Numbered from the stretch's first letter, positions 7,525 through 16,352 are shown. The stretch: DNA of 64,000 nt from Streptomyces griseoviridis (GCA_014649155.1 BMSM01000010.1:124001-188000), one strand, 5' to 3'. Numbers and translations are program-made. Notes: generated from the sequence alone by a model not told the origin.

Positions 7525-8088
7525 TCAGCCCTTCCGGCGGCGCAGCGCCAGCCACAGCAGCAGCGTGGCGGCACCCGCGCCGGCCAGCAGCAGCCCCCGG
7601 TGGTCGCGCGCCGCGCGAGCCGGACCGGCGGCCTTCTCGCGCACCGGTTCGGGGACCTTCTCCTGCCACATCCGGTCGGCCCCGGACGCCACGGCGCGGG
7701 CCCCTCCGGCGGCCTGCGCGGCGGCCTGCGCGGCCTTCTCGCGCACCGGCTCGGGCAGCTTCCCCCGCACCTGCTGCGCGACCTCGGCCGCCTTGCCCTT
7801 GGCCTGCCCGGCCACCGCGGCGGCCTGCTCCTTGGCCTGCGCGGCCTTCGCGGCGGCCTGTTCCCTGGCCTGCCCGGCGGCGGCCGCCGCCCGCTCCTTG
7901 GCCTGCGCGGTCACCGCCGCGGCCTGTTCCTTCGCCTGGTCCGCCTTCTCCTGGGCCCGTGCCTTGACGTCGGTCTTCGCGGCCAGTGCCTCGACCGTCT
8001 CGCCCAGTTCCCGGCGGGTGTGCTCGACCTGCTCGCGCAGTTCCTCGGGGCTCTGCGCGGTCGGTTCGTCGTGCGGTGGCTGGGTCAT
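7525..8088 (-). CDS. DUF3618-type coiled-coil membrane-anchored protein
   Basis: The 187-residue protein starts with a DUF3618 signature (SPEELREQVEHTRRELGETVEALAAKTDVKARAQ). A long Ala/Lys/Gln-rich heptad region follows, built from near repeats of QAKEQAAAVAGQAK, and a single C-terminal membrane segment (GLLLAGAGAATLLLWLALRRRKG) ends the protein. It should sit on the inner membrane with an extended coiled coil in the cytoplasm. Its ATG overlaps the stop of the preceding holin-superfamily-like gene by 4 nt, a pairing very common in Streptomyces. The function is unknown; envelope stress or cell-shape roles are guesses. Confidence 0.85.
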   Translation of the reverse strand: MTQPPHDEPTAQSPEELREQVEHTRRELGETVEALAAKTDVKARAQEKADQAKEQAAAVTAQAKERAAAAAGQAREQAAAKAAQAKEQAAAVAGQAKGKAAEVAQQVRGKLPEPVREKAAQAAAQAAGGARAVASGADRMWQEKVPEPVREKAAGPARAARDHRGLLLAGAGAATLLLWLALRRRKG

Positions 8089-8525
8089 CGGTGTGCGCTC
8101 CCCTTGATCTCGGCCACATCGGCCTTGACGTTCTCGATGGTCTGCTGCGGTGTCGGCGGCGATGCCTTGCCGACCTGCTTCTTGCCGGTCAGGGCCATCA
8201 CCGCGGCGATCACGCCGAGCACCGCGGTCACGATCAGCCCCGCCGCCCACACGGGCAGCGGTACCGCCAGTGCGGCGATCGCGGTGGCCACCAGCGCCTG
8301 GAGCATCAGGAAGCCCACCAGGCCGGCGCCCCCGAACAGGCCGCCGCCCTTGCCGTAGCGCTTGCCCTTCTCCTTCATCTCGGCCTGCGCCAGCCTCAGC
8401 TCGCCGCGCACCAGCTCGGTCAGCTGCTGCGAGGCGCGCTGCACCAGCTCGCCCACCGGCTCCTGCCCCGGACCCTGTCCGTCCGTCCTGGCGGAGTGCG
8501 GCCGTGTAGTCGCCACGGTGATCAT
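8085..8525 (-). CDS. Phage_holin_3_6 (DUF1469) family membrane protein
   Basis: The 146-residue protein has an amphipathic N-terminal part (ELVQRASQQLTELVRGELRLAQAEMKEKGKRYG) followed by two adjacent membrane helices (about residues 62-85 and 90-112) and a short charged tail. This is the actinobacterial DUF1469 layout, named for holin-like topology but not phage-derived. It is the first gene of a two-gene operon whose second member encodes the DUF3618 coiled-coil protein with a 4-nt overlap. No biochemical role is established. Confidence 0.85.
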   Translation of the reverse strand: MITVATTRPHSARTDGQGPGQEPVGELVQRASQQLTELVRGELRLAQAEMKEKGKRYGKGGGLFGGAGLVGFLMLQALVATAIAALAVPLPVWAAGLIVTAVLGVIAAVMALTGKKQVGKASPPTPQQTIENVKADVAEIKGSAHR

Positions 8526-8699
8526 CTCCCGTCCCGTTTCGCCGCAGGCCGGGCCCGCTCGGCGCGGGCCCGGTCTCCCTGAGCGCGCGAGTACCCACGA
8601 CGGCGCGGATCAGGACACCCTGGATGTCTTTGCACCGGTCGTTCACACCATGCGCCCCACACGTCCCCGGTGACCGCCCCGCGCCGCACGCCGGCCGTC

Positions 8700-8909
8700 T
8701 CAGGCGGCGTCCGCCCGCCGGGAGGCGGCGGCCGGGCGGCGGTGCCGGCGCCCGGCCGCCGTGCCGCCGATCAGCCGCAGGTGCCGGCGGCGCCCGTGCC
8801 GCGCGGGCGACGGCGCGGACGGCGGCCCGAACAACCGGTCCTCCAGCCGGTCCATCCCGTAGAGCAGAAGCCCCAGGAGCGGCAGCAGCAGAACGGCGAC
8901 GACGATCAT
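8700..8909 (-). CDS. Small single-pass membrane protein
   Basis: A 69-residue ORF begins with a hydrophobic helix (MIVVAVLLLPLLGLLLYGMDRLEDRL) and ends in a very basic, disordered tail. Short Streptomyces proteins with the same opening are common and unannotated. An ATG at 8909 follows a GAGGGG-type ribosome site. It stands alone between the DUF1469/DUF3618 operon and the divergent methyltransferase gene. Function is unknown. Confidence 0.7.
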   Translation of the reverse strand: MIVVAVLLLPLLGLLLYGMDRLEDRLFGPPSAPSPARHGRRRHLRLIGGTAAGRRHRRPAAASRRADAA

Positions 8910-9061
8910 CAAGGCCCCCTCGGCACCGGCGGTACTCGTCCGGGTGCCCGCCGGACGCGCCTTGAGCGTCGGCGCGGGGTGAAGGTTCGATGACCGGCCG
9001 GTGACGTCCCGCGCGGTATCCGGTTGCCCGGGGGAGCGGCCATCGGGTTGGCTTGGGGCCC

Positions 9062-9841
9062 GTGACCGCTTCCCGGGCCGTGCAGGCCCTGCTGCGCCCG
9101 GACCGCTATCCGCGCTCCTCGCGCTACGACCCCCGCTGGCTGCTCGACCTCGACATGGGGCCGAACCCGCTGTGGCTGCTGGAGGACCTCGCCCCTGACC
9201 TCGGCCTGCGCCCCGGCATGAGGGTCCTCGACCTCGGTTCGGGCAAGGGCGCGACCTCGGTCTTCCTGGCCCGTGAGTACGGCGCCCGGGTCGTGGCCGC
9301 CGACTGGTGGACCGATCCCCGGACCGCGGCGGCCGTCTTCGCCGGGGCGGGCGTCGGGGACCGGGTGGAGGCGGTGCGGGCCGAGGCGCACACCCTGCCC
9401 TTCGAGGACGAGGCATTCGACGCGTTAGTCAGCATCGACGCGTTCGAGTACTTCGGCACCGCGGACGGCTACCTGCCGTACCTCGTCAGGTTCCTGCGTC
9501 CCGGCGGGCGGCTCGGTATCGCCACGCCCGGCATGACCCGGGAGGTACGAGACCTCGGGGCGGTCCCCGCCCACATCGAGCGGGTGGTCGGCTGGGAGGC
9601 CATGGCGTGGCACACGGCCGAGTGGTGGCGTTTCCAGTGGGCGACCACCGGCCTGGTGACGGTGACCTCCGCCCGTCTGCAGCCGGACGGCTGGCGGGAC
9701 TGGCTGCTGTGGGCGCGGGCGGGCGCCGAGCACCGCGGGGAGGAGTCCGGGGCCGCCGACCGGGCGGTGCTCGACATGCTCACCCAGGACGGCGGGGCGT
9801 TCCTCTCCTTCGCGCTGGTGGCCGCCACGAAGAATTCCTGA
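9062..9841 (+). CDS. Class I SAM-dependent methyltransferase
   Basis: The 259-residue protein has the Rossmann methyltransferase core: motif I MRVLDLGSGKGATSVFLA, the acidic end of strand 2 in VVAADWW, the post-motif EAHTLPFEDEAFDALVSIDAFEYF and the LRPGGRLGIATPGM strand. The N-terminal part (RYPRSSRYDPRWLLDLDMGPNPLWLLEDL) is of the ubiquinone/sterol-type methyltransferase set. The substrate cannot be inferred. I chose GTG 9062; TTG 9053 is possible and neither has a strong ribosome site. It stands alone between a divergent small gene and the SpoIIE-type phosphatase. Confidence 0.8.
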   Translation: MTASRAVQALLRPDRYPRSSRYDPRWLLDLDMGPNPLWLLEDLAPDLGLRPGMRVLDLGSGKGATSVFLAREYGARVVAADWWTDPRTAAAVFAGAGVGDRVEAVRAEAHTLPFEDEAFDALVSIDAFEYFGTADGYLPYLVRFLRPGGRLGIATPGMTREVRDLGAVPAHIERVVGWEAMAWHTAEWWRFQWATTGLVTVTSARLQPDGWRDWLLWARAGAEHRGEESGAADRAVLDMLTQDGGAFLSFALVAATKNS

Positions 9842-10014
9842 CCCCGCCGTCCCGCCCGGCACATGCCGACCGCCCCGCGCGCGGGTAGCGTCCAAGGGTG
9901 GGGGAGCCGTACAGGCGCCGGGCTCGCCCGAGAGACCCGGCGGGACGGGAAAGGACGAGGGCAGCCCTTGACTGGATCACTCCTTCCCGGTGCGGCCGGG
10001 GCCGGCGGTACCCG

Positions 10015-12198
10015 GTGACCGGCGACGACGCCCGGGCCGCCGGGCTCCGCGCCCTGGACGCCGCCTTCGCGGAGACCGTGCGCGGCATCGGCGCCTCCGT
10101 GGGCGCCCTGTTCCTGCGGGCGCCGAAGGAGCCGGTGCTCCGGCTGGACGTGCTGTACGGCGCGCCGGCCGAGTTCGCCGCGCCCTGGGCCCGGGTGCCG
10201 CTAGCCGCCCCCGCGCCGGTGGCGGACGCCGCCCGCGACGAGCGGATGGTGTGGCTCGGCAGCCATGAACACGTCGCACGGTCCTACCCGCGCACCGCCG
10301 TCGCCCTGCCCTACCCGATGGCGCTGGCCGCGGCGCCCGTCACCGGAGCCAGGCCGTGGGGCGCGCTGCTGCTGATGTGGCCGGCGTCCCGGCCGCCGCA
10401 CATGTCCGCCCGGGAACGCGGGCACATCACCGCCGGCTGCCGGCGGCTCGCCCGGCTGGTCGAGGAGGCCGCGGGGGAGGACGCCCTGCCACCCCCCGAC
10501 GCCCCGCTCCGGGTCGTACCGACCGGCCGGGAGCGGACGGGCGCGGGCCCCGACCTGGCCGCCGCGGACTTCGCCGAGCGGCTCCCCGGCGGCAGCTGCG
10601 CCGTCGACCTGTCCGGACGCTTCACCTACCTCAGCGCCGGCGCCTGCGACCTGCTCGGCCGCGACGCCGGCGACCTGCTGGGCACTCTGCCCTGGCAGTC
10701 CCTGCGCTGGCTCGACGACCCCGTCTGCGAGGACCGCTACCGCGCCGCCGTCCTCAGCCGGCAGCCGGTCGCCTTCACCGCGCTGCGCCCGCCCGACCGC
10801 CGGCTGGACTTCCACCTCTACCCGGACGCCAGCGGCATCAGCGTTCGCATCGTGCCCAGCGGCACCGAGCCGCCGCCCCGCCGGGACCGGGCGCCCGCCC
10901 CGCCGGCCCGCGCCGGGCGGCTGTACCAGCTCACCCACCTGGCCGTCGCGCTGGCCGAGGCCGTCGGGGTGCAGGACGTCATGGACCTGGTCGCCGACCA
11001 GGTGCTGCCCGCCTTCGGCGCCCAGGGCATGATTCTCTCCGCCGCCGAGGCCGGCCGGCTGCGCATCATCGGAACCCGCGGCTACGGTCCCGAGGCCGTC
11101 GAGCGCCTCGACGCGCTCCCCGTGGACAGCACCCTCACGCCCGCCGGACGCACCCTGCGCACCGGGATACCGGCCTTCTTCGGCCGCCCGGAGGAACTGC
11201 GCCGCTTCTACCCCGACGCCCCGGTGATCAGCGGCAAACAGGCCTGGGCCTTCCTCCCCCTGATCCTCTCCGGCCGCGCCGTCGGCTGCTGCCTCCTGTC
11301 CTACGAGCGGCCCCACGGCTTCCCGGCCGAGGAACGCGCCGTCCTCACCGCCCTGGCCGGTCTCATCGCCCAGGCCCTCGACCGGGCCCGCCTGTACGAC
11401 ACCAAGCTCGACCTGGCCCACAGCCTCCAGCAGGCGCTCCTCCCGAGGACCCTGCCCGCCGTGCCGGGCCTGCGGGTCGCGGCCCGCTACCTGCCCGCCA
11501 CCCGGGGCATGGACATCGGCGGGGACTTCTACGACCTGATCCGGCTCGGTGACGGCGCCGCGGCGGCGGTCATCGGCGACGTCCAGGGGCACAACGCGGC
11601 GGCCGCGGCGCTGATGGGGCAGGTCCGCACCGCGGTGCACGCGAACGCCTCCCGAGGCACCCCGCCGGAGCAGGTGCTGACCAGCACCAACCGGCTGCTC
11701 ACCGACCTCGGTTCCGACCTGTTCACCAGCTGTCTGTACGCGCACCTGGATCTCGTCCGGGGCCGGGCGGTCCTGGCCACCGCCGGCCATCCCCCGCCCC
11801 TGGTGCGGCTGCCCGGCGGTGAGACGCGGCCCGTCGAGATGTCGCCCGGCCCGCTGCTCGGCATCGACCCGGGCGCCGGTTATCCGCACCGCGAACTGCC
11901 GCTCGTCCCCGGGATGACGCTGCTCTTCTACACCGACGGCCTGGTCGAGCGTCCGGGGGCCGACCTCGACGACGCCATCGCCGGGCTCGCCCGGCACTTC
12001 GCCCGTGCCGGTGACCGCGACCTCGACAGACTGATCGACGACCTGCTGGCCGAGGCCGACCCGGCCGGCCCCCGCACCGACGACGTGGCGCTCCTGGCGC
12101 TGCGGCTCGGTCCGGGCGACGGGACTCGACCCGGTAGACGTTCGACCGTCCCTGGCGGGTGTGGGACAGGTAGCCGTCCTCCTCCAGATCCGAAATGA
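10015..12198 (+). CDS. GAF-PAS-GAF-SpoIIE (PP2C-like) serine phosphatase
   Basis: The protein of about 727 residues has an N-terminal GAF-like domain, a PAS domain (AVDLSGRFTYLSAGACDLLGRD), a second GAF domain (LAVALAEAVGVQDVMDLVADQVLPAFGAQGMIL) and a C-terminal SpoIIE/PP2C phosphatase. The phosphatase shows the metal-binding motifs MDIGGDFYDL and VIGDVQGHNAAAAALMGQVR, then FYTDGLVE and TDDVALL. Such phosphatases dephosphorylate STAS anti-anti-sigma factors; one is encoded about 300 nt downstream (12513-12857). The start is uncertain: GTG 10015 is favoured, but the frame is open back to a GTG at 9898. The natural end should be near the VALLALRLGP segment. The last 25 or so residues are read antisense from the facing winged-helix gene, suggesting a junction near 12120. 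Confidence 0.85.
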   Translation: MTGDDARAAGLRALDAAFAETVRGIGASVGALFLRAPKEPVLRLDVLYGAPAEFAAPWARVPLAAPAPVADAARDERMVWLGSHEHVARSYPRTAVALPYPMALAAAPVTGARPWGALLLMWPASRPPHMSARERGHITAGCRRLARLVEEAAGEDALPPPDAPLRVVPTGRERTGAGPDLAAADFAERLPGGSCAVDLSGRFTYLSAGACDLLGRDAGDLLGTLPWQSLRWLDDPVCEDRYRAAVLSRQPVAFTALRPPDRRLDFHLYPDASGISVRIVPSGTEPPPRRDRAPAPPARAGRLYQLTHLAVALAEAVGVQDVMDLVADQVLPAFGAQGMILSAAEAGRLRIIGTRGYGPEAVERLDALPVDSTLTPAGRTLRTGIPAFFGRPEELRRFYPDAPVISGKQAWAFLPLILSGRAVGCCLLSYERPHGFPAEERAVLTALAGLIAQALDRARLYDTKLDLAHSLQQALLPRTLPAVPGLRVAARYLPATRGMDIGGDFYDLIRLGDGAAAAVIGDVQGHNAAAAALMGQVRTAVHANASRGTPPEQVLTSTNRLLTDLGSDLFTSCLYAHLDLVRGRAVLATAGHPPPLVRLPGGETRPVEMSPGPLLGIDPGAGYPHRELPLVPGMTLLFYTDGLVERPGADLDDAIAGLARHFARAGDRDLDRLIDDLLAEADPAGPRTDDVALLALRLGPGDGTRPGRRSTVPGGCGTGSRPPPDPK

Positions 12199-12343
12199 TC
12201 TTGTGGACGGCGCGCTCGGTGAGCCGGCAGTGCGCGGCGATGTCGCGCACGCGCGTGCTCGGATCGTCGGCGATCACCGCCAGGACGCGCGCGTGATTGG
12301 TCAGAAACGTCCAGCCGCTGTGTGGCTCCGGTACTCCACCCAT
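11723..12343 (-). CDS. Winged-helix (MarR/ArsR-like) regulator, 3' end apparently lost
   Basis: The first 72 residues are a clear winged-helix DNA-binding domain of a family common in Streptomyces. It opens MGGVPEPHSGWTFLTNHARV and contains the recognition helix LTERAVHKIISDLEEDGYL and the wing HTRQGRSNVYRV. After about position 12124 the homology stops. The frame stays open for another 400 nt, but only as antisense of the SpoIIE phosphatase gene, giving low-complexity Arg/Gly/Pro text. Members of the family normally carry 40-90 more residues after the wing. The gene therefore looks truncated by a deletion that fused its 3' end to the end of the facing phosphatase gene. The DNA-binding part may still work. 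An upstream ATG at 12370 is also possible. Confidence 0.5.
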   Translation of the reverse strand: MGGVPEPHSGWTFLTNHARVLAVIADDPSTRVRDIAAHCRLTERAVHKIISDLEEDGYLSHTRQGRSNVYRVESRRPDRAAAPGAPRRRCGGRPGRPRPAGRRSVCRGRGHRHGRSAGRARRWRRRGRPPDARPGRRCRRAASSRGRAAVRGADNRRPGRCRAAGRATSRRAASHRRAAAPGAGDGRRWPGPPGPGRDPGARTDSW

Positions 12344-12512
12344 GATCCCCGAGTATGACGTCTTTTTCATGCATCAGTACATAGGAACTTTATTTCAGGT
12401 ATCGGTTGACAGGTCACCGTGCCGGAGACGATCCTTGTCCGGACGGAACCGGCGGCTGCCCGGCGGAGCGGCCCGGTCCGTGCGGCAGCACCTCGAAAGG
12501 ACGACCTGTGCC

Positions 12513-12857
12513 ATGACTCCGCGACCGTTCTCCGCGGTGCGCTCCTCCACGCCCGACGGCGTCACGGTGGTGACGCTGCGCGGTGACATCGACCGGGACG
12601 CCGGCGTTGAGGTGCGCCAGGCCCTGCTGCCGTCCGGCGAGCCCGCGCCGTTCACGGTCGTGGACCTGTCCTCGGTCTCCTTCATGGACAGCGCCGGTGT
12701 CAACGCGCTGATCCAGGCGCACCGCGCGACCGGCTCCCGCGACGGCTGGATACGGCTGGCGGCGTGCTCGCCCGCCATCTCGCGGATACTGGCCATCATC
12801 GGCGTCGACGGGCTCATCCGCTCCTACCCCACCGTGCGGGACGCCATCGCCGGCTGA
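12513..12857 (+). CDS. STAS-domain anti-anti-sigma factor
   Basis: The 114-residue protein is a single STAS domain. It shows the opening strand GVTVVTLRGDIDRDAGVEVRQAL, the phosphorylation loop VVDLSSVSFMDSAGVNALI with the conserved Ser of DSAG, and the closing helices. When unphosphorylated such proteins bind anti-sigma kinases and free a sigma factor; the SpoIIE-type phosphatase encoded just upstream is the natural activating partner. ATG 12513 follows GAAAGGACG. A TTGACA hexamer at about 12405 lies in the A+T-rich gap upstream and may drive it. No partner kinase or sigma gene is in the window. Confidence 0.88.
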   Translation: MTPRPFSAVRSSTPDGVTVVTLRGDIDRDAGVEVRQALLPSGEPAPFTVVDLSSVSFMDSAGVNALIQAHRATGSRDGWIRLAACSPAISRILAIIGVDGLIRSYPTVRDAIAG

Positions 12858-12878
12858 CCCGGGGGCGGTGCCGGGCGG

Positions 12879-13571
12879 TCATCCGAGGACGAACGGCAGC
12901 CGGCCGGCCAGCGCGCCGAGCCGGGTCCGCTCCGCGCCGGACGGCGCGCGCCGCCCGGTGCCGATGCGCAGGGCGTCGGAGTCGGGGAGCGCGGCGGGGA
13001 AGGGCGTACCGGCGATCCGTTCCAGCAGTTCGCGGGAGCGCGCGAGCCCCGCCGCGGGCGGTCCCGGCACCTGGGGGAGGCCGGCGACGAGGTCGAGGTG
13101 GTGCAGTGTCCACTCCAGTACGTAGGCCGTGAGGTACTCGCCCGTCGTCAGCACCTCGCCGCGGGTCCCGACAGCGCGGCCGGGGTCTGCCGCGTCCGCG
13201 GCGCGGCCCGCGGCGGAGCCCAGGTCGTCGAGGTGGAAGCGGAGGAGAGCGGGGTCCTGGTACGCGGCGGCCAGCCGGACCGTCAGCGCGTCGAGCGGGT
13301 CGTCCCCGGCCGGCGGCGTCCCGCTGACCTCCCAGTAGGTCACCGCGTCCCGGGTGGGCGCGGCGGTCACCGGCGTCGCGAGGGTGATCAGCACGTCCTG
13401 GGCGTCGATGACCAGGTGGCACACCAGGTCCCGGACGAGCCAGCCCGCGCATCCGGACGGACGGGCGAAGTCCTCGTCGGCCAGCCCGGCGACCGCCGCG
13501 CGCAGCGCCGCCCACGAACGGCAGAAGAGATCCACGGCGGCACGGTAGTGCGCGCCGCGCCGGGCGGACAA
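12879..13571 (-). CDS. Maleylpyruvate-isomerase-fold (MDMPI/DinB-like) protein
   Basis: The protein of about 230 residues belongs to the actinobacterial TIGR03083/MDMPI group. It has an N-terminal DinB-like four-helix bundle (RSWAALRAAVAGLADEDFARPSGCAGWLVRDLVCHL) with the His of VCHLV and a later LEWTLHHLDLV that would complete a metal or thiol-handling site. Relatives include mycothiol-dependent isomerases and S-transferases. The start is unsure: TTG 13571 fits the domain, but the frame is open upstream through a Gly/Pro-rich stretch encoded by a 24-bp direct repeat. It converges on the STAS gene with only 21 bp between stops. Confidence 0.75.
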   Translation of the reverse strand: MSARRGAHYRAAVDLFCRSWAALRAAVAGLADEDFARPSGCAGWLVRDLVCHLVIDAQDVLITLATPVTAAPTRDAVTYWEVSGTPPAGDDPLDALTVRLAAAYQDPALLRFHLDDLGSAAGRAADAADPGRAVGTRGEVLTTGEYLTAYVLEWTLHHLDLVAGLPQVPGPPAAGLARSRELLERIAGTPFPAALPDSDALRIGTGRRAPSGAERTRLGALAGRLPFVLG

Positions 13572-13877
13572 CCACGCGGGTCCGGTCGCCGGGCCCCCAC
13601 CGGACCGGTCGGCCGGGCCCCCACCGGGCCGGACGCCGGATCGTGCCCGGCCGGACTTCGGGTCGGCCCCCGGCCGGGCGCCGGTCTCCCGCGGCGTGCG
13701 CGTGTGCTCGCGGGGGTCACGGGCGCGCGGGACGCGGCGCCCGTGCTTCCACGCGCCCCGCCGCCGCACACCGTTCACCCGCCGGGCGGCCCTCCCGGCC
13801 GTGTCCATTGGCCATGATCACCGGGCGGCACCGTCGCCGCGCCACCCGGCGAAGCCACCAGGAGAGAGGACACCGCC
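13572..13877. other. Intergenic region with a 24-bp-period direct repeat
   Basis: No convincing gene is seen. A 16-bp sequence beginning GCCGGGCCCCCA is present at 13588-13603 and again at 13612-13627. The divergent methyltransferase at 13878 has a strong AGGAGAG ribosome site at its right edge, so its promoter should lie here. Confidence 0.5.
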
Positions 13878-14666
13878 ATGGAACAGGCCGAGACCCCCAC
13901 GACCGGAGGGCTGCGGACCGACGAGGACGCCTACCACGACGCGTTCCTGCGCTTCCTGGCAGGCAGCGACGAGAAAGCGGTCACCCACGCCTACCTCGAC
14001 GAGGTGGTGGCCGGACTGCCCGCCCGGCGGGTCTTCCTCGACGTGGGCCCCGCCGACGGCACGACCACCCGCCACGTCGGCCGGTCCTTCCGGCACACCG
14101 TGTGCGTCGAGCCCAGCGCGCCCATGCGCCGCGCCCTCGCCCGCACCTGTCCCGACGCGCTCGTCCTGCCCGACCCGGTGCTCGACGCCGACCCCGGGAC
14201 CAACGTCGATCTCGCCCTGCTCTCCCACGTGCTGTACTACCTGCCCCGCGAGGACTGGGCGAAGACCGTCCGGCACGTCCTGCGGTGGGTCGAGCCGGGC
14301 GGCACCCTGCTGGTCGTCCTCCAGTCCCCGGAGAACGCGTGCATGCGGATGGTCCGCCACTTCACCGGCGCCCGCTTCGACCTGGCGGAGCTGGCGGACG
14401 AACTCACCGCGGCCCCGGACGGACCGCCCGGTGACGTCCGGCTGGAGTCGATCCCCGCCCACTACCGCAGCGACGACCTGGCGGAGACGGTCGCCGTCGC
14501 CGACTTCTTCCTCAGCGTCCCCGACGGCCACCGCACCGCCGGCGGCACGCCGCCCACCCGCGACGCCGTGACCGCGTACGCCCTGCGGCACTTCCGGACC
14601 GAGGGGACCGGTTACCGCGTCGACCACGACCAGGACGTCCTGCGCGTCGTCCGGCCCGCCGCGTGA
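13878..14666 (+). CDS. Class I SAM-dependent methyltransferase
   Basis: The 262-residue protein has a methyltransferase Rossmann fold: motif I FLDVGPADGTTTRHVGRSF, acidic CVEPSAPMRRALA, NVDLALLSHVLYYLPREDW and LRWVEPGGTLLVVLQSPEN. It begins with a helical cap (DAYHDAFLRFLAGSDEKAVTHAYLDEVV). The fold of the cap and the YYLPREDW segment recall small-molecule N- or O-methyltransferases of the histamine-methyltransferase type, but the substrate is unknown. ATG 13878 is preceded by AGGAGAGAGG. A hairpin directly follows the stop. Confidence 0.8.
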   Translation: MEQAETPTTGGLRTDEDAYHDAFLRFLAGSDEKAVTHAYLDEVVAGLPARRVFLDVGPADGTTTRHVGRSFRHTVCVEPSAPMRRALARTCPDALVLPDPVLDADPGTNVDLALLSHVLYYLPREDWAKTVRHVLRWVEPGGTLLVVLQSPENACMRMVRHFTGARFDLAELADELTAAPDGPPGDVRLESIPAHYRSDDLAETVAVADFFLSVPDGHRTAGGTPPTRDAVTAYALRHFRTEGTGYRVDHDQDVLRVVRPAA

Positions 14667-14667
14667 A

Positions 14668-14695
14668 CCGGTCCCGGCCGGGCGGGCGGGACCGG
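14668..14695 (+). terminator. Probable hairpin terminator
   Basis: CCGGTCCCG (14668-14676) pairs with CGGGACCGG (14687-14695) around a 10-nt loop, starting 2 nt after the methyltransferase stop. It has no T tract; the call rests on position and stem perfection. Confidence 0.5.
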
Positions 14696-14956
14696 CCGGT
14701 TCGGCCGGCGCGGCGCGCGCGTACGGGCCAGGCGTCGAGGGGCAGAAAAGACTGCCCGGACCCGGACCCGGCCCCGCCGCCGCTCCCCGGACCGGACAGC
14801 GGCCCCCGGCTCGACGCGCCCCGCGCCCCGCGACACGGCTCCTCCCGCGGGGGCGGGCGGCTGAGGTCCCGCTCCGCCTGCCGCAAAACTCGCTTGCCCC
14901 GGCAGCGGAAGCGTGCCAGCGTGGGACCGTCCTGTCGTCGAGGCACCGGAGCGGAC

Positions 14957-15094
14957 ATGCTCATCCAGAACGTTCACCCGACCTCGCGGCCCACCCGGGC
15001 CGCCTCGCTCGCGAACGTTCCGGAGTGCCCGCATGCCCACGCAAGTCACCGCCCGCGCCCTCTCGACGTCGTACCGCGGCCGTCTCGTCCTTGA
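14957..15094 (+). CDS. Possible upstream leader ORF of the ABC-F gene
   Basis: A 45-codon ORF opens MLIQNVHPTSRPTRAASLAN and overlaps the ABC-F reading frame start at 15033 out of frame. ABC-F and erm-type resistance genes are often controlled by translation of such short ORFs, where a drug-stalled ribosome changes mRNA folding. GAACGTTC occurs twice here (about 14968 and 15013), with a G+C-rich hairpin between the copies. This supports an attenuator, but the ORF may be chance. Confidence 0.35.
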   Translation: MLIQNVHPTSRPTRAASLANVPECPHAHASHRPRPLDVVPRPSRP

Positions 15095-16307
15095 CTCCCT
15101 CACCTGTGCCCACGCCGCCGGCGAACGCGCCGGCGTGGTGGGGAGGAACAGCTCGGGGAAGAGCAGCCCGCTGCGGCTGCCCGCCGGCGGTGAGGTCGTC
15201 CTCCGGGCCGGAGGCGGCGTCGGCCACCTCCCGCAGGAGGGCCGGCTCCCGCTCCACCACACCCTCGACCACGCCCTGCGCGCCCTGGAGAGCCGGACGC
15301 GGGCGCTCGAAACCGCCCTGCCCGCGGGCGAGGACACCGCGCTCACCGAGTACGGCGAGCTGCTGACCGCCTTCGGACCGCGCGGCGGCTACCAGGCCGA
15401 GGCCCGCGTCGACCGTGCCCCGCACGGCCTCGGCCCCGCCGGACCGCCCCGCGACCGCCGGACCGGCACCCGCTCCGGCGGCGAACAGGTCCGGCCGCGC
15501 CTGGCCGGCGTCCTCGCCGCGGCCCCCGAGGCCCCTTTCCCGGACGAGCCGATGAACCACCCCCACGCCGCCGCGCCGACCTGGCTGGAGGACCACCTCC
15601 GCACCCGGCGCGGCACCACCGTCGTCGTCTCCCACGACCGCGCCTTCCTCGAACGCGTCGCCACCACCCTCCTGGGCGTCGACGCCGACCGCCGCGCCGT
15701 CGCCCGCCACGGCTGCGGCTACGCAGGCCACCTCGCCGAGAAGGCGGCGGTTCGCGGACGGCGGGCCCGCGCACGCGACCGCAGGCAGGCCGAGGACGCC
15801 GCGTCGCGGGAGGGCGCCGCCACCACCGCCCTATGGGCCACCGGCCCCGCCGTGGACGGCCGGCCGTCTCCCGTCGACCTCACCTCGGAGGCCGGCCGGT
15901 ACCCGCTGGTCACCGGGGAGATCGGCACCGGCGAGGGCACCCTGGTGAGGGCCTTGGCCGGCCGGCTCGCGCCCCACGGCGGCCGGGCGGTCCGCCGCGG
16001 CAGTACCGGACACCCGCCGCAGGACCCCGTCCCCGGCCGGCCCGGCACGACCGTCCCCGGGACCTGCCCCCGCACCCTGGAGGAACACGCCGAACGGCTC
16101 CTCGCCCTCGGCCCGTCCATCCGCGGCCTTCCTCGCCGCCCGCGTCAGCGACCTCTCACCCGCCCTCGCCGAGGAAGTGGAGGCGGCCCTGACCGGCTGC
16201 TCCCGCCCCTCGTCCCCGTCTCGCACGACCGCCGGCCGAGCGAGCGACGGCAGGGCGACCGTCTCACCCTGCCGGACCGGGACCGCGGTCCCGTACCGTC
16301 CGGGTGA
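15033..16307 (+). pseudogene. Decayed ABC-F family ATPase (antibiotic-resistance type)
   Basis: The reading frame is recognisable as a dual-ATPase ABC-F protein of the Streptomyces self-resistance type, which binds ribosomes and dislodges antibiotics, but key motifs are degraded. Walker A 1 reads GRNSSGKSSP instead of GxxGxGKST, the first signature is RSGGEQ in a disordered context, and Walker B reads PFPDEP instead of LLLDEP. The second ATPase half is shortened: its Walker A region is GEIGTGEGTL. After about 16120 a frameshift separates DLSPALAEEVEAALTGC from the preceding text, with the second signature and Walker B absent. VSHDR survives twice. The linker and ATPase elements are too damaged for normal function, so I call it a pseudogene. 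Confidence 0.75.
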
Positions 16308-16352
16308 CCCCACCGAGCCACCGTCCGCCCACCGAAACCGAGGAGGCAGTAC

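Noticed and set aside
8085..8525. Prophage holin
   Set aside because: The family name comes from topology only. No other phage genes are near and the pairing with a DUF3618 gene is a common chromosomal arrangement.
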